Shown here one piece after another: positions 1 to 11,358 of a DNA stretch of 64,000 nt; within the stretch, counting starts at the first letter, position 1; each line of letters opens with the position of its first letter. The position numbers were made by a program, and so were the translations under genes. The notes under the pieces were generated by a model. It did not search any database. It was not told the origin of the DNA and was given only the letters and a program-made list of their open reading frames with translations. The DNA comes from Steromphala cineraria (lineage: Eukaryota; Mollusca; Gastropoda; Trochida; Trochidae), in the NCBI GenBank assembly GCA_916613615.1, contig OU744735.1, forward strand, positions 41,737,468 to 41,801,467. The letters run 5' to 3'.

Positions 1-1551
1 CATATGAATTATCAACATCAGGAGAAATAAAAACACCACGACCGCCTAACTGTTCCATACTTTGCATTAACTTTGATAGAAAATCAATAAATAACTAGGG
101 ACTAAGGGCACAACCCTGCCTAGTACCTATAGTGCAATCAAAATAACTGCATAGACAATCAGATGTTCTTACACAAGCTAATCTTACCATACATTGATGA
201 GAGAATCTTACAAAATTTGCCACCAACCTTTCTCAGACTTAACAAAAGAGTTTCACGATGAACTTATCGAATTACTATTTATAAATAAATCATCAATATA
301 AGAAAATATTAAAAAAACGTGCGAAATGAATGACTTTTTTAATTCATATGTTTCAATCCAACAGAAAACTTTCAGCAATATTTTGGCATCACAACAAAGC
401 TTGAAACATTTATTTGAATAGATTCTAAAGAAAAGCACATAAAAACCAAAGGCATTCGAAAGAGTATAACAGTACCAAGGCCTACATCAAAGCTGGAACT
501 GCATGTGCAAACAAACACGGCTTACATTTACATCAATGGTAAGTATTTCTTTGGTAAATGAAGACACCGAAAAACAATTTCTGGTCAATCATAACCTGTC
601 ATTGTTCATCTTGAAGAAAATCTTTTTTCAAGAAAACAATTCTTTAGATTAAACATAAGTTGCCCATTCTAGTTACAACATTATCTTTTCAATGAGATTA
701 CAAGATAAATGAGTTCCAAGGAATTCGACACTAATTCGGTGACAGCAGAAAGTCGACAGGCGACACGCTAAAATGTTTCATGTTTTCTTAACCAAGCATT
801 AATATACGTCTAAAACTTGTTATTATATGATTGTCACTAGTGACAATAACAATGGAACGAGTTAATTACACCAACAGTTGATGTACACGGCAATGGCTCA
901 TATTTAATAGTTAAAGTATAGCATTTTCGCTTCAAATCATTTGTTGCGACATGTTCATATTCAAGGTCACAGGTCAAGGTCATGAGCTATTTCATCAATA
1001 GGTTTATTCTTTTAAGAGGAAGGCTTGAAAAGTTGTTTTGCTATGAAGCTCTTATTTGGTATAAATCATCTTTGGAGAAGTACACATATTTTATATGGTT
1101 TCCACAACAATCCAACATAGGTCAAGATCCGTCAAGATCAAGATTTCAGGATGGTATTGCGAAAATCTATTGAAACTATTAACACTGTTAATTGTTATTC
1201 CTAATGAAATATTATCATTGATGTTATTGTTAAGAGTAAAATTGATTTTTAGATTTCAAATTATCTTTGACATCAATTATTTTGACATGTTCATATTTAA
1301 GATCAAAGTTCCTGGTCCCGACTTCATACAGTCTCTTTTGTAACATCTATCTCTTAGAAAATGCCCAATATCCTGAGGTATTTTTAGAAGGCGGAACAGG
1401 GGATGGTGAAACCCTCGGTGCTGTTCTGCTTTTGCGGTGTCCCGCAAACGCTAATCTAGTTTGAATCTATTATTCTACTGGACACGAATTTGATATCAGA
1501 GAGGTAAATAATGACACTCCAAATAGCTCCTGTAAATACTTTTAAAGTTAT
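1..1551. other. Intergenic stretch, no gene recognised
   Basis: AT-rich sequence with only short reading frames lacking recognisable motifs. The only structure I noticed is a run of AGGTCA-type half sites around 963-983 (AGGTCA-C-AGGTCA-AGGTCA). It lies downstream of the minus-strand receptor, so it may include that gene's 3' flank. Confidence 0.5.
963..983 (+). promoter_or_regulatory. Cluster of AGGTCA half sites
   Basis: Three AGGTCA/AGGTCA-like hexamers lie in direct orientation, spaced one and zero bases apart. This is the layout bound by nuclear receptors (DR1 type). Whether it is a functional element or part of a dispersed repeat cannot be decided here. Similar TGACCTTTGACA-type sequences occur near 63,470. 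Confidence 0.25.
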
Positions 1552-2483
1552 TTAGCATTCCGCAACTTGTACGGAATCATTTGTTTGATCGTTCACAAAC
1601 CTTACCTGGATGTTAGCGATGCCAGAAGAACTACGCTTCTTGATAAGGTTTTTGAGAGTCTCGAACAAAGGGTTGTACAATGGCAGGTAAAAGCAAAGTC
1701 TGAAGTTCATATAGACCTTATTCAAGGTAATACATATTAACAAAGCCGTATCAATATTTACTCCGTTCCTATCAGCTAAAGATTTACTGTACGCAATCGT
1801 GTGAGTGACTACCATAATGAAAGAATACATAATGGTCAGTGTAAATATGAACCGTGCCATTTTTATTTGTCTCTGAACGCTAGAACTTGTTCCAAATCCA
1901 TATTTTCTTTTGTATAACAACACATAAAATACAATGTTGCCATATGCACATGCTAGAACTACCAACAAGAGCAATATCGGATGCCATAGAGTGTTACGAC
2001 TTGTGTTTGGAACGGGGAGTCCATCTTTGAGACAGTCGAATGTGAAGTATTCCTCGTATAATATTGGAAACAAACCCAACAGGATGTTGAATATGATGAC
2101 CACAAATATTTTACAACTGCAACCCGTCTAAAGGAGAGTAGGTTTTGATGAAGGGTAACTCTCGTGATATTTAGGAAGATATTTGCATTGATCATCACGA
2201 GAACAATAAGAGAACTCATCTTCATGGACATAGAAAGTGAAAACCCGACCACAAGAGGAACCGGATCTCCAGTTGATAGCGAGAACGTTGTGCCGATTGA
2301 ACAGATTTGGTCCAGAGTGCATAGAAGTTGTTCCCCAGCTAGCATGAATCCAGAGTAGTTCCTCAGAACAGGGGTTAAACTGATAAGGACCACAAGAAAT
2401 ATGCTCATGAGAACACCCGAAGAATCGACCAATGCAGCACCAATTGGTATCGTAGGGGAGAGAGTGTCATTACAAGTTACCAT
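1552..2483 (-). pseudogene. Seven-transmembrane receptor (rhodopsin-like GPCR), one frameshift
   Basis: A single-exon receptor of about 310 codons read on the minus strand from ATG at 2483 to TAA at 1552. The N-terminus is short and carries an Asn-Asp-Thr glycosylation sequon. Hydrophobic helices follow: TM1 (VLMSIFLVVLISL), TM2 near the Met-Leu-Ala-Gly stretch, a TM3 ending in ITRVTLHQ where class A receptors carry DRY, TM4 (VVIIFNILLGLF), TM5 (ILLLLVVLACAYG), TM6 (FIFTLTIMYSFIMVV) and TM7 followed by a helix-8-like NPLFETLKNLIKKR. The frame is open in one register from 2483 to about 2130 and in another from about 2128 to 1552. One missing base near 2128 joins them, between TM3 and TM4. Otherwise there are no internal stops, so this is either a recent pseudogene or a sequencing/assembly error. 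Lineage-specific single-exon receptors of this kind are often chemoreceptors or orphan peptide receptors. The ligand is unknown and no subfamily is assigned. Confidence 0.6.
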
Positions 2484-2731
2484 CGTTACACGCCTGTGGC
2501 GTTTAGAAAGTCGAAAACTTGGCTTCCTTAGATTGGTAAAAAGGTGCCTTCCGGTATTTGGTGAGTCACAAATAGACACAGCTGGGTTAGTAAAACAGTG
2601 TATTTTTGTATTGTTGTTTCACAAGGACAAATGTGGCTGTTTTACATGTTCCCGTATTGTTGGTATTTCTTTACCTATTGGTATTTCACAAAGGGTTTGT
2701 TTTTTTCTTCAAACAAGCAAGTGTGAAAGTG

Positions 2732-2863
2732 GTGTCTCCTTCAATTGTCGTGTCATACAAGCACGTTTGAAAGTAGTGTCTCCTTCAAATGTCGTTTCAT
2801 ACAAGCACGTTTGAAGGTAGTGTCTTCTCCGATTGTTTCTTCAAACAAACAGGTTTGAAAGTA
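2732..2863. repeat. Imperfect tandem repeat, period 44
   Basis: Three degenerate copies beginning GTGTCTCCTTCAATTG (2732), GTGTCTCCTTCAAATG (2776) and GTGTCTTCTCCGATTG (2820). Each continues with a Cys/His-poor CATACAAGCACGTTTGAA-type segment. More diverged relatives extend to about 3,280. It lies directly upstream of the receptor start. Confidence 0.6.
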
Positions 2864-2869
2864 AGCGTC

Positions 2870-3510
2870 TTCACTTGGTTCAATTGTTCCACACACAGAC
2901 ACACGCCAGTATGTTATATAGTGTCTTCTCTTATCATTGTTTAGTCAAGCCGTTTGCGTCTTCTTATTGTTTCACAGCTTCAGAGGACAACCTCTTCAGT
3001 GATTATAGTTCAGGACACCAGGAATCATGCAAAGTCGTGACTGTCACACTCACAACTCTAATGAAGAATAGCTTTTTTATAAACTTTCTTTCAAATAAGA
3101 ACACAGTGAGCTTTGTGAATCACTGTCTTCGTAATGTTCAACACATGAATGGTCTTCTTGTAGTGTCGTTCAAACAAAGCATGGATCATGTACTGAGCTT
3201 CGTTTGTCATTTCACACCAACACACCTCCGCAGCCTTCGTGATTACAGTAGAGGTTTCTTTACCACCATGCGTCACAACCATTGTTATCTTACAAAAGTA
3301 TCAGAACCATTGTCAAGGTGACAGATGCTAATTAAAAGACGATATACAAATTTACAGGTAGCGATAATTACGCCAATTACTCTACGACAATTCGGATCAT
3401 GATGTCGATATTGTTCAAGACAAGTATTGCCAGGGAGATTCTTTCCTGGAACCAGAAATCTATTATTCATCTTTAATGGTACATATGTGAATTGTATATA
3501 TAGAGGATAT
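2870..3510. other. No gene recognised
   Basis: Upstream flank of the minus-strand receptor. Reading frames here are short, without motifs, and overlap the degenerate repeat. No TATA box on the minus strand is convincing. Confidence 0.4.
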
Positions 3511-3657
3511 CTTTTGTTTTGAGTGTGATATTACTTGTCTCTCATCGAGTGACGAGGTAGAGCCATTATTTTCACGAGTGGCGCAGCCACAAGTGAAGAT
3601 ATAGGCTTTATCCCGTCACGAGATGAGAGATAAGTGATATGACACTCAAAACAAAAT
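3511..3657. repeat. Foldback (MITE-like) hairpin element
   Basis: Arms of about 45 bp (TTTTGTTTTGAGTGTGATAT... at 3511-3556 and its complement at 3611-3657) are imperfectly inverted. The loop is itself an inverted repeat (TTCACGAGTGGC / GCCACAAGTGAA). The whole segment could fold into one long hairpin. No target-site duplication is clear. Confidence 0.6.
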
Positions 3658-3659
3658 AT

Positions 3660-4440
3660 ATTCTGTTTATTATATGCCTTGACGGTAAAAAAAGTGGTAA
3701 TTTATGTCCAAAGGTCTTGACTCGAGGGTTTCTGGTGACGTCATACCATTGTTGATCGTAACTTAGCGACGGCGATGACGTCGCGTTGATTGTAGATCAA
3801 ACCATTACAAACCATTGTACACATGACACAAACCATTGTACACATACCCCCATTGTGATATTTTCACTGACTTGAAAAATTGATATCACACTCAGTGGCG
3901 AGATCACTTTCTTCAACTGAGAAAACTCAGTCTCTCACCGCTTAGCATATAAATCTTCATATTTGTCCAAATGTAACTAGATATTTGCTTTAGTTGATAT
4001 GTATAACCATGGAGGATATATATGAGGAGCATTCATTCATTCTTGCAATCATATTCGGTGATTTTCAAAGAAGTTTACTAGCAATATCATTTTCCCATTC
4101 CCTACGTAATATAATGATGTTCGTTCATCAATTGATTTATAAAAAATATCCACGCATGACTGTTTTGCAGCTTTTCAGTTAAATGTTTATCAGTCTTACT
4201 GTTTTAATGGTATTTGCTTCTAGCAATTTAATGGTAGTGATTATGTCTTGGTGTGAGGGTTGGAGTTGAGATTTACTGGAATGCAGACCCTTTGCTATCA
4301 AGGATTTGTCAACGTAAATAAATGTTTATCTGACTTACTTTTTTCCGGGATTGCTTGCTAATAATTCATTTATTGTGTTAATAAAAGCGGCATCAAAAGT
4401 CAACCTTACCGGTTATGTTCTTTTGATTTTCTTTGATTTA
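3660..4440. other. No gene recognised
   Basis: AT-rich spacer with several CRE-like TGACGTCA words (3737, 3775) and a short direct repeat of ACAAACCATTGTACACAT near 3820-3846. A 62-codon frame at 3994-4182 has no recognisable feature. Confidence 0.4.
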
Positions 4441-4487
4441 TTTAACAGTGCTAAACACGCCACTTATCAAGATAATAGGGATAACAT

Positions 4488-5215
4488 TTGTCATTGATAC
4501 ATGAACAAAGACTACCAAAATTAGCATGTAATATGCTTGTTTACTTAGATGACATGGGTAAGATAACATGGGCAACCCACATTAGAAATCTTTTATTTTC
4601 TCATGGGTTTGGATTTGTTTGGCTCAATCAAACTGTTGGTAATGTTAAGATGTTTCTTAAAGAATTTCGAGAACAATCTGTTCATATGTTTAATTATGAA
4701 TGGAATTCAAATCTTGACAATAGCACACGCTATCAACTGTATAGATCACACAAGAGTCTAATCCAACCTGAATTGTACCTTTCTATATTGACATCAAGAA
4801 ATATCAGACGAACTTTTGTATGTTTCCGATTGGGCCTGTTAGACTTAGCTGTAAATAAAGAACATGAGACTTTTAATAGGAAGAAACTTATATTACGAAT
4901 ATGTCCTTTATGTAAATCTGCTGTCGAAGATGAAGTTCATTTGTCTTTCGTTTGCCCTCATTATGCCGATTTAAGAAAACAATATATTCCAAAACACTAT
5001 CTTTCCAAGTACCCCTCTACTGCCTTTATATCAATTATGTCTTCCAGAAACGAAAACGTAATATGTAATCTAGCGCTCTTTGTAAAACATGCTGTTATCT
5101 TAAGAAACAATCTGTTCTCAGAATTGTAAATTATATTTGTATAATGTATGCATATATCTTTGTACCTTTGTACCATTTGTATATGGGCCGGAGGCCTAAA
5201 GTACAATAAACTTCT
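4488..5215 (+). mobile_element. Non-LTR retrotransposon (LINE) 3' fragment
   Basis: A 213-codon open frame encodes the C-terminal part of a LINE polyprotein downstream of reverse transcriptase. It ends in a Cys-Cys-His-Cys knuckle (CPLCKSAVEDEVHLSFVCP) followed by LRKQYIP. The element closes with a short 3' UTR ending in a GGCCGGAGGCCTAAAG... then TTTGACTTTGA tail. The same C-terminal domain and tail are found at 40,175-40,870, so these are two copies of one family. The copy is 5'-truncated, as expected of target-primed reverse transcription. Clade not assigned. Confidence 0.75.
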
Positions 5216-5439
5216 TTGACTTTGATAAGTAATAATTACATGCTTGAAACAATTATGTGACACTTACTCTACTGCAGTGATATGTGGAAAATATAACCGA
5301 TAGTAGTAAAACGATTTTTCTGAAATTGTTTTTTGCATTCTATCAGTTACCTTATTGTATCAATCAGTTTAGTTTCCAGTCTTTTTGAAAGTTCATTAGT
5401 TTTTTCTATTGTTTTAGTTTAAATTCAACCGGGTTCCCG

Positions 5440-5660
5440 GTTGTGGGAGTGACGATATAACTTCTTTCTGAGGCATTTTTGAAGTTGGAATTACAATAAT
5501 GTTGTTTTAGGATGGATCTTGCTGCTTGTGACTGGACAGGTGATCGGAGTTGGAGTCCTTTGGGGATGACTTGTTTGTCACGACATCTGTGTCTGTGCCA
5601 AAACGTCGCATACAATGAACAAAGAAGTTGTCATCCATATATTCCTCAGAATTGGTGATG
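5440..5660. repeat. Dispersed foldback-type repeat, copy 1
   Basis: Begins ATAACTTCTTTCTGAGGCAT and ends near CATATATTCCTCAGAATTGG. Both ends recur at 27,178-27,302, and the first end recurs inverted at 58,229-58,256. The interior differs between copies, suggesting a short inverted-repeat element with variable internal sequence. Confidence 0.4.
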
Positions 5661-6400
5661 ATATACTTATCAAAAATGTAAGAATATGCTTAACCCCGCC
5701 ACCTTCTAAAAGCTCCGTTGTGTTGTGCTAGATCTAGAATCGGTGGTGACGTTTATTTTAACTTTGAATAGTTCTGTTAATGTTTCGATCATTATTGTTT
5801 TGATAAAATGATAAATCGATGCAAAAGCGTTCGAATCCAAATAATATCAAGGTATCGAATCAAAGTTCAAAGCAACCGGGAAAAGTGAGGCAATTATTTT
5901 AAAGAGCCAATCAGTGTCATGGGTTTAATATGCCAAACTTTACCAATAGTGTCATTTGATCGCGAAGTGTCGACTGTTGCAAAGAATTATCATTTCAATT
6001 CTAATCGACGTCGTATGTTAACACCAGGAAGGTCTACAGTTGCGATGTTGATCGAAAACCGGACAATAACGCGCGTCAATCACTCAAACGTAATTTTAGA
6101 ATCTTATCTAAAGCAGTCAGAGTGACAGCTACGTATTGATAATGTTTGATAAGTAACCTTATAAGTATTCATGTAAATTAGACATGTAACATTGGCTTCC
6201 GCGAATATATGTAAATGTTTTAAGATTTTTGATTGAAAACAAGTATTAATCATATATAATTGACAATTGACGATTGAATTAGTGAGATTATAAAAGATTA
6301 AGTCATAATTATGCCATCTACGTTCATATCAGAGTTAAACATTATGTGATGAATACTCTTTAAGTGAGAGCATGTGTTTCCTTTCTTTAGAACATCTCTT
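5661..6400. other. No gene recognised
   Basis: AT-rich spacer. A segment around 6040-6095 (GATCGAAAACCGGACAAT, then CGCGCG) recurs inverted near 12,893-12,935, so it is a small dispersed repeat. The 68-codon frame at 5919-6125 covers this repeat and is not supported as a gene. Confidence 0.4.
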
Positions 6401-6401
6401 A

Positions 6402-7079
6402 TACAGCTTATACAGTATCTAAGTTTGTTCACTTGCTTGTGTATCTTATATTTAATGTAAATATCATGTAAATTGGGTTTCGTTTTGACGTCCATAAATA
6501 ACTCCAGGAGCGTCAAAAAACGACAGCCAATTATTTATTAGTAAAATTATCATTCCCAAACCATATTTCGAGATCGTCTTGTCACTGGTACTGAATTAAA
6601 ATATTTAGCATGGTTAAACAAACAGATTGGGGTCATATTTGTGAAATTCAGATTTTCTTAAATATTCTTTAGATTGGGGTCATATTTGTGAAATTCAGAT
6701 TTTCTTTAAATATTCCATATAAACTTTGTAAGAAAGAAATCAGTATCATTACATTGCATTAATGTAAAGGAACGAATATGACTTAGGTCTAGAGCTATTG
6801 ATCACTAATTAAGGGTTTTGTAGAGAAAAATACAATATCGTGTTTTCGAAATTTTGACCCCTGGTCATTTCAATGCCCTGCCAAATTAGTAACGGTTATC
6901 TTTACGGTATGGCATACGAATATGTTGACGCAAACTGAATGTTAATTTATGTATTTAAGTTTCAACATTATCCGTTTCGTTTTCGCAATGCTAGGATGCA
7001 CCAAAGATATTCCAAATTACAAGATATTTGCACTAAAAACGCAGGTAAGTGAACAAACTTAAGATACAAAGCTGTAGGT
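6402..7079. mobile_element. MITE family with TACAGCTGCGTATCTTAAG ends, copy 1
   Basis: Terminal inverted repeats read ACAGC...AGTTTGTTCACTTGC at the left and its complement GTAAGTGAACAAACTTAAG...AGCTGTA at the right. TA-flanked ends fit a Tc1/mariner-type non-autonomous element. An internal 48-bp stretch (GATTGGGGTCATATTTGTG...) is tandemly duplicated at about 6624-6710 in this copy only. Other copies: 9950-10556 (inverted), 17,086-17,680 and 30,277-30,890. Confidence 0.7.
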
Positions 7080-7384
7080 GTTAAACAAGATGAACATCAC
7101 GTTTTGAACACCACGGTGAACTCTGTGGACAATGTAGATAGGAAGCACGTTATGACATCAAAAGATATAATTGAGACTAGATACCACAATCAGTAATAAT
7201 TATCAACACGTGATAATTAATTACATATAATTACTCCTCATCCAGCTACTGTTACTCGACGCATTCCGAAGTTGCTCTTCATCATTTATTAACTGTACTG
7301 AGTTTATGCTCCTGTCACTACAATTACACAAGATTGACTTAATTAACACAGTTGTTGATTAGGAATCACTCGTGTGGCATGAAT
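7080..7384. other. No gene recognised
   Basis: Spacer between a MITE and a LINE fragment. Nothing with coding character seen. Confidence 0.4.
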
Positions 7385-8440
7385 TGAAGGAAAGGCAATT
7401 ATATATTCCGTATTTTTCGATAGAATTGTGTTTACATTGAAAAAGTATAACCCAAATGTATATTTACCTCTCATCGATGTTGTTAAAACTATATTTGAAA
7501 GTACTGGCTTAAAGGGGCAGTAGCACGTTTTTAGAGGGGATATAAGGTGATGTCAGGAAAATGAAATTTTATGCTTCCAATTGAAAGACAATGTATTTAA
7601 GCTAGATGGAGCAGTAATAGTTCAAATATATAACGTTTAGTTTAGCCATGCGATTGCCTTTTCTTACACAAAATGAATTAAAGGTGTTCACACAAAAATG
7701 GCCGCCAATGGATTTTATGTGAATCTTCATACTTCGTCCTTTGACTATGGATGATCGGCTTGTGTAATGAAATTTTTGACACTGTCAAACTAATACATTT
7801 AGCATAAACTTACAATTATCGGTGAAAATTTTAAAATATAAAATTATCAAAAAACGTGCTACTGCCCCTTTAAACTACATTTGGCTATATCAAAGTTGTA
7901 GAAATACGATTTGGCTTAAAAGTGAAGTTAAATCTATCTTAAGTAACCAATTTTGTCAACACTGGAACGACTCTAAATCAAAATCCGCTAAAGGATACTT
8001 TTATGATATGTTTAAGCTGTCAACATACCTTGAATGTAATTTATTACACTTCCCATTAAATGTGCGCATTTGGTTCACTAAAATCAGAACTTGTACCATA
8101 GACTCCCAATAGAAACAGGTAGATGGTATAACATTAGAAAAGAAGAGAGATTATGTGTACTCTGTAAAAAATCTATCGGTGATGAGGCCCATATCATTTT
8201 GTATTGTCCATTTCTTAACGAAGTAAGAGGCTCATTATTTCCTGACTGTTATTGTAAATATCAATCTTTAGATAAGTTTATATCATTAATGTCATGTGAG
8301 CATAAAGCACTTCAGTTGAAATTATGCAATTATGTCCAAACCTGTCTACGTATGCTCCAATAAACAAACCTGTATATTTGTATTGTTTCTCTATGTCACT
8401 TTTTGTGATCTTCATGGGAATAAACCATTCAATTTTGTAA
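7385..8440 (+). mobile_element. LINE 3' fragment interrupted by a MITE
   Basis: The LINE frame is readable before the MITE (…VYLPLIDVVKTIFESTGL, ending at 7508) and resumes after it (NYIWLYQSCRNTIW…, from 7870). It then runs to about 8090, shifts frame, and continues to a Cys-Cys-His-Cys knuckle (CVLCKKSIGDEAHIILYCP) and a stop at 8361. The 3' UTR ends TTTTTGTGATCTTCATGGG. A near-identical copy of the 3' part is at 58,715-59,130. Removing 7509-7869 with one TTAA restores a continuous frame, so the MITE inserted into an already resident LINE. Confidence 0.75.
7509..7873. mobile_element. TTAA-flanked MITE (piggyBac-like), copy a
   Basis: Terminal inverted repeats AGGGGCAGTAGCACGTTTTT and complement, flanked on both sides by TTAA. 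Because it splits a LINE reading frame exactly at TTAA, the target duplication is directly visible. TTAA target duplication is the hallmark of the piggyBac superfamily. The element is 350-360 bp, non-coding, and the family recurs at 9055, 10,682, 21,596, 22,844 and 27,444. Confidence 0.8.
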
Positions 8441-9054
8441 GTTACTATGGTTTAGAATAATTCTAGAAAAATAATAAACTTAACATCCAGTGCCAGTGTT
8501 GTTCATCAGCTGTGATAAAACCAGCAATATTTTCATTATTCCCTCATTAGAAGTGACAATTCTCTTTATCGATAGAAGATGTTTTCTTTATTACTGGTAG
8601 TACAGTCATTTACATTACTTATATAAATTGAGGCTCACAGAATATGTTCTATAAGCAAAAGGATACGTTAATATTTGCAAGATATATGACAATAATATGA
8701 CCTTAAGCGACATTATGAATCAAATAATGGTAATAGAGGTTGCTATTTTCCCGTAAAATGGACAAAATCCATTCATCCTTTGGATATGAATTTATGAATA
8801 TATGGATGTAAAAATCTTTATAAACTTGTTTAAGTGTTTAAGTTTAGATTTATTTTCTTCACCGTTGAATTATAAATATATTTTTGATGAAAGAATATGA
8901 ATTAGCAATTGGTTATTTCCTCTGCATCGAAACCAAACAAAGGAATTTGTTACACCAGTTATCTAAAAATATACCATATTGGGTAATTCAGTTAAAAGAT
9001 CTTTCCAAAACGTTTGGATTAGTATATAAAGTATGTTGACAAATATGTGCATCT
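8441..9054. other. No gene recognised
   Basis: AT-rich spacer without long frames or clear repeats. Confidence 0.4.
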
Positions 9055-9397
9055 TTAAAGGGACATTAGCACGTTTTTTGACAATTTTATATTTTCAATT
9101 TTTCACTGAAAATTGTACATTAATTCAAAATGTATTACTTTAATATTTTCCAAAATCTCATTACACAAACCAGTCATCCATAGTCAGAGAACAAATTGTA
9201 AAGATTCACATTAAATCCATTGGCAACCATTTTTGTGTGAACATCTTTAATTCATTTTGTGTAAAAAAAATATGATATATTTGATTTATTACTGCTTCTT
9301 TTAGTTTAAATACATTGTCTTTAGATTGAAACCATTTATTTTCATTTTCCTGATATCACCTTATATTCCCCATAAAAACGTACTACTGCCCCTTTAA
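9055..9397. mobile_element. TTAA-flanked MITE, copy b
   Basis: Same family as 7509-7873 but in the opposite orientation. Left end TTAAAGGGACATTAGCACG, right end CGTACTACTGCCCCTTTAA. TTAA on both sides. Interior shared, including CATTGGC...CCATTTTTGTGTGAAC. Confidence 0.75.
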
Positions 9398-9949
9398 TAG
9401 CATTCAGGCTGTCCATGAATCGTCGCATTTTCACCCCAAAGAGGTAGAGAAGTCGTGGTATGTTGATCCAAAACCTGCTCGAATAAGACCATATCACTGT
9501 TGTTTTCGTAGTTCCCCTTAACAGCATAACTTTGCACTAATAGAATTGTGAAGAAAAAATAATTTTAAATGAATTCTTTTAATTATTCAGTAGCCAAAAT
9601 GATGAACAGTAGTACTGATTAAACAACTAACTTTGATTGCATCAGGAACTTTCCTTTTTAGCCTACACAAACGGCTTAGTCAAACAGAGTTTGGATCACC
9701 TTTTCTAGGTCCTTTGGAAGAGAATGGGACCACTTTTCATTCTTCTGATTATGAAGTATTGGTTATTTGTTTGTCGACTTTTCAATTCTAAAGCAGCCAT
9801 GTATCAGCTGGTACAATGGTAAAAAATGGAAAATGATATACATAAAATATATTAAAATGGTATGAAGTAAGAAGAAGAAAAAAATCCATTATACTAGCCG
9901 GTCATTACAGCTCAATTTACGAGCATCTTCAGGCCATAATATATATATA
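9398..9949. other. No gene recognised
   Basis: Spacer between MITEs. No coding signal seen. Confidence 0.4.
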
Positions 9950-10556
9950 CACAGCTTCGTACCTTTTGTTTGTTCACTTACCTGCGTATTCTAGTGCCAA
10001 TGTCATATAATTTAGAATGTTTTCGAGGCATACTAGCATTGCGGAAACAAATAGGAAATTTCACTACATAAGTTAAGATTCAGTTTGCGTTATCATAATC
10101 GTTTCTCATAACTGAAAGATAACCGTAACAGATTTGGCATGACATTGAAGTGGCCAAGGGTCAAAATTTTGAAAACAATATTTTTAATTTCTCTTTACAA
10201 AATCCTTCATAGGTAACCAACAGCTTTAGAGCAAGGTCATTTTGGTTCCTTTGCACTAAGACAATGTCATTGTTCTGATTTTTCCTAGCAAAGTTTATAT
10301 GGAATATTTAAATCAAAATCTGAATTTCACAAATATGACCCCATCTGTCTTTTTAAGAATGCAAAATATTGAAATTCAGCGCCAGTGGTGGGACTATATG
10401 GTTTGGAAATGGTTATTTTACACATGTACAATTGGTGATCCTTTGTAAGTGCTCCATGAGTTATTTCATGGACGTCCAAACGAAACCCAAATTGCATGAT
10501 GTTTGCACCATGACTTACAAGCAACTTAACCAACTTAAGGTACGCAGCTATAATGT
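9950..10556. mobile_element. TACAGCTG-end MITE, copy 2 (inverted)
   Basis: Carries the same ends as 6402-7079 in the opposite orientation (CACAGCTTCGTACC...GTTTGTTCACTTACCTGCG at the left; CTTAAGGTACGCAGCTATAA at the right). The ends are more diverged than in other copies. Confidence 0.65.
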
Positions 10557-10681
10557 ATGTACACACAAGAACCCCCCTCGAATCTCGTTTTAACATGAAC
10601 ACGTTGAAGGCATCGTCAATAAAGTCAAAACTGGCGTCTTTCTGTTTACATTGTATTGCTTGTAAAGACTCGAACTGGGCT

Positions 10682-11023
10682 TTAAAGGGGCAGTAATACG
10701 TCTTTTGATAATTTTATATTTTAAAATTTTTACTGAAAATTGTAAGTTATTCCTAGATGTATTATTTTGACAAAATCTCATTACACACACCAATCATCCA
10801 TAGTCAGAGGGCAAAGTAAATCCAAATGCGGCCATTTTGTATGAACACCTTTAATTCATTTTGTGTAAGAAAAAGAAATTCCATGGCTAAACTTTACGTT
10901 ATATATTTGAATTATTACTGCTTCATTTAGTTTAAATACATTCTCTTTCAATTGGATCCATTAATTTTCATTTTCCTGACATCACCTTATAATCCCCCTA
11001 AAAACGTGCTACTGTCCCTTTAA
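10682..11023. mobile_element. TTAA-flanked MITE, copy c
   Basis: Left end TTAAAGGGGCAGTAATACG, right end CGTGCTACTGTCCCTTTAA, same orientation as copy b. It lies about 280 bp upstream of the TATA box of the first CAP gene, so it forms part of that gene's 5' flank. Confidence 0.75.
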
Positions 11024-11299
11024 TCACCTAGTTTCATTGACTACAGTCCAATGAAAATTACTTAGCCACTTATTGGTTATTTTCATTAAGGTTATATCGT
11101 TTGATCTGCGACGATTTACAACCAATTATATGGACAGGCCAAAATATTCTTGCACATTAATTCAGTGACCATTCCTAGAGTTCGCGACTTTGTCCATCAA
11201 ATGTGTGATAATGACTATAATCGCCTGAAAGATGTTACAGGTCAAATATTCCTCATAGATAATACACTAATAGCATCAATTTTGATTTATTAAGAATCC

Positions 11300-11307
11300 T
11301 ATAAAAG
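11300..11307 (+). promoter_or_regulatory. TATA box of CAP gene 1
   Basis: TATAAAAG in a CCTATAAAAGGCGG context. A consensus donor (AA|GTAAGT at 11359) follows about 50 bp later, leaving room for a short non-coding first exon starting near 11,330. The second CAP gene has the same architecture. Confidence 0.5.
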
Positions 11308-11329
11308 GCGGCAATATTCTGCTTTATCA

Positions 11330-11358
11330 TAACCCATTTCTGACGTCTCGGAACTCAA
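11330..11358 (+). other. Predicted non-coding first exon of CAP gene 1
   Basis: Start estimated about 30 bp after the TATA box; end set by the donor GTAAGT at 11359. It would splice to an acceptor TTTGTTTCCAG at 12,493, just 14 bases before the start codon. Inferred only from splice consensus and from the matching layout of the paralogue. Confidence 0.4.

Noticed and set aside
1934..2814. Plus-strand frames over the receptor
   Set aside because: Antisense shadows of the minus-strand seven-helix protein or of the 44-bp repeat.
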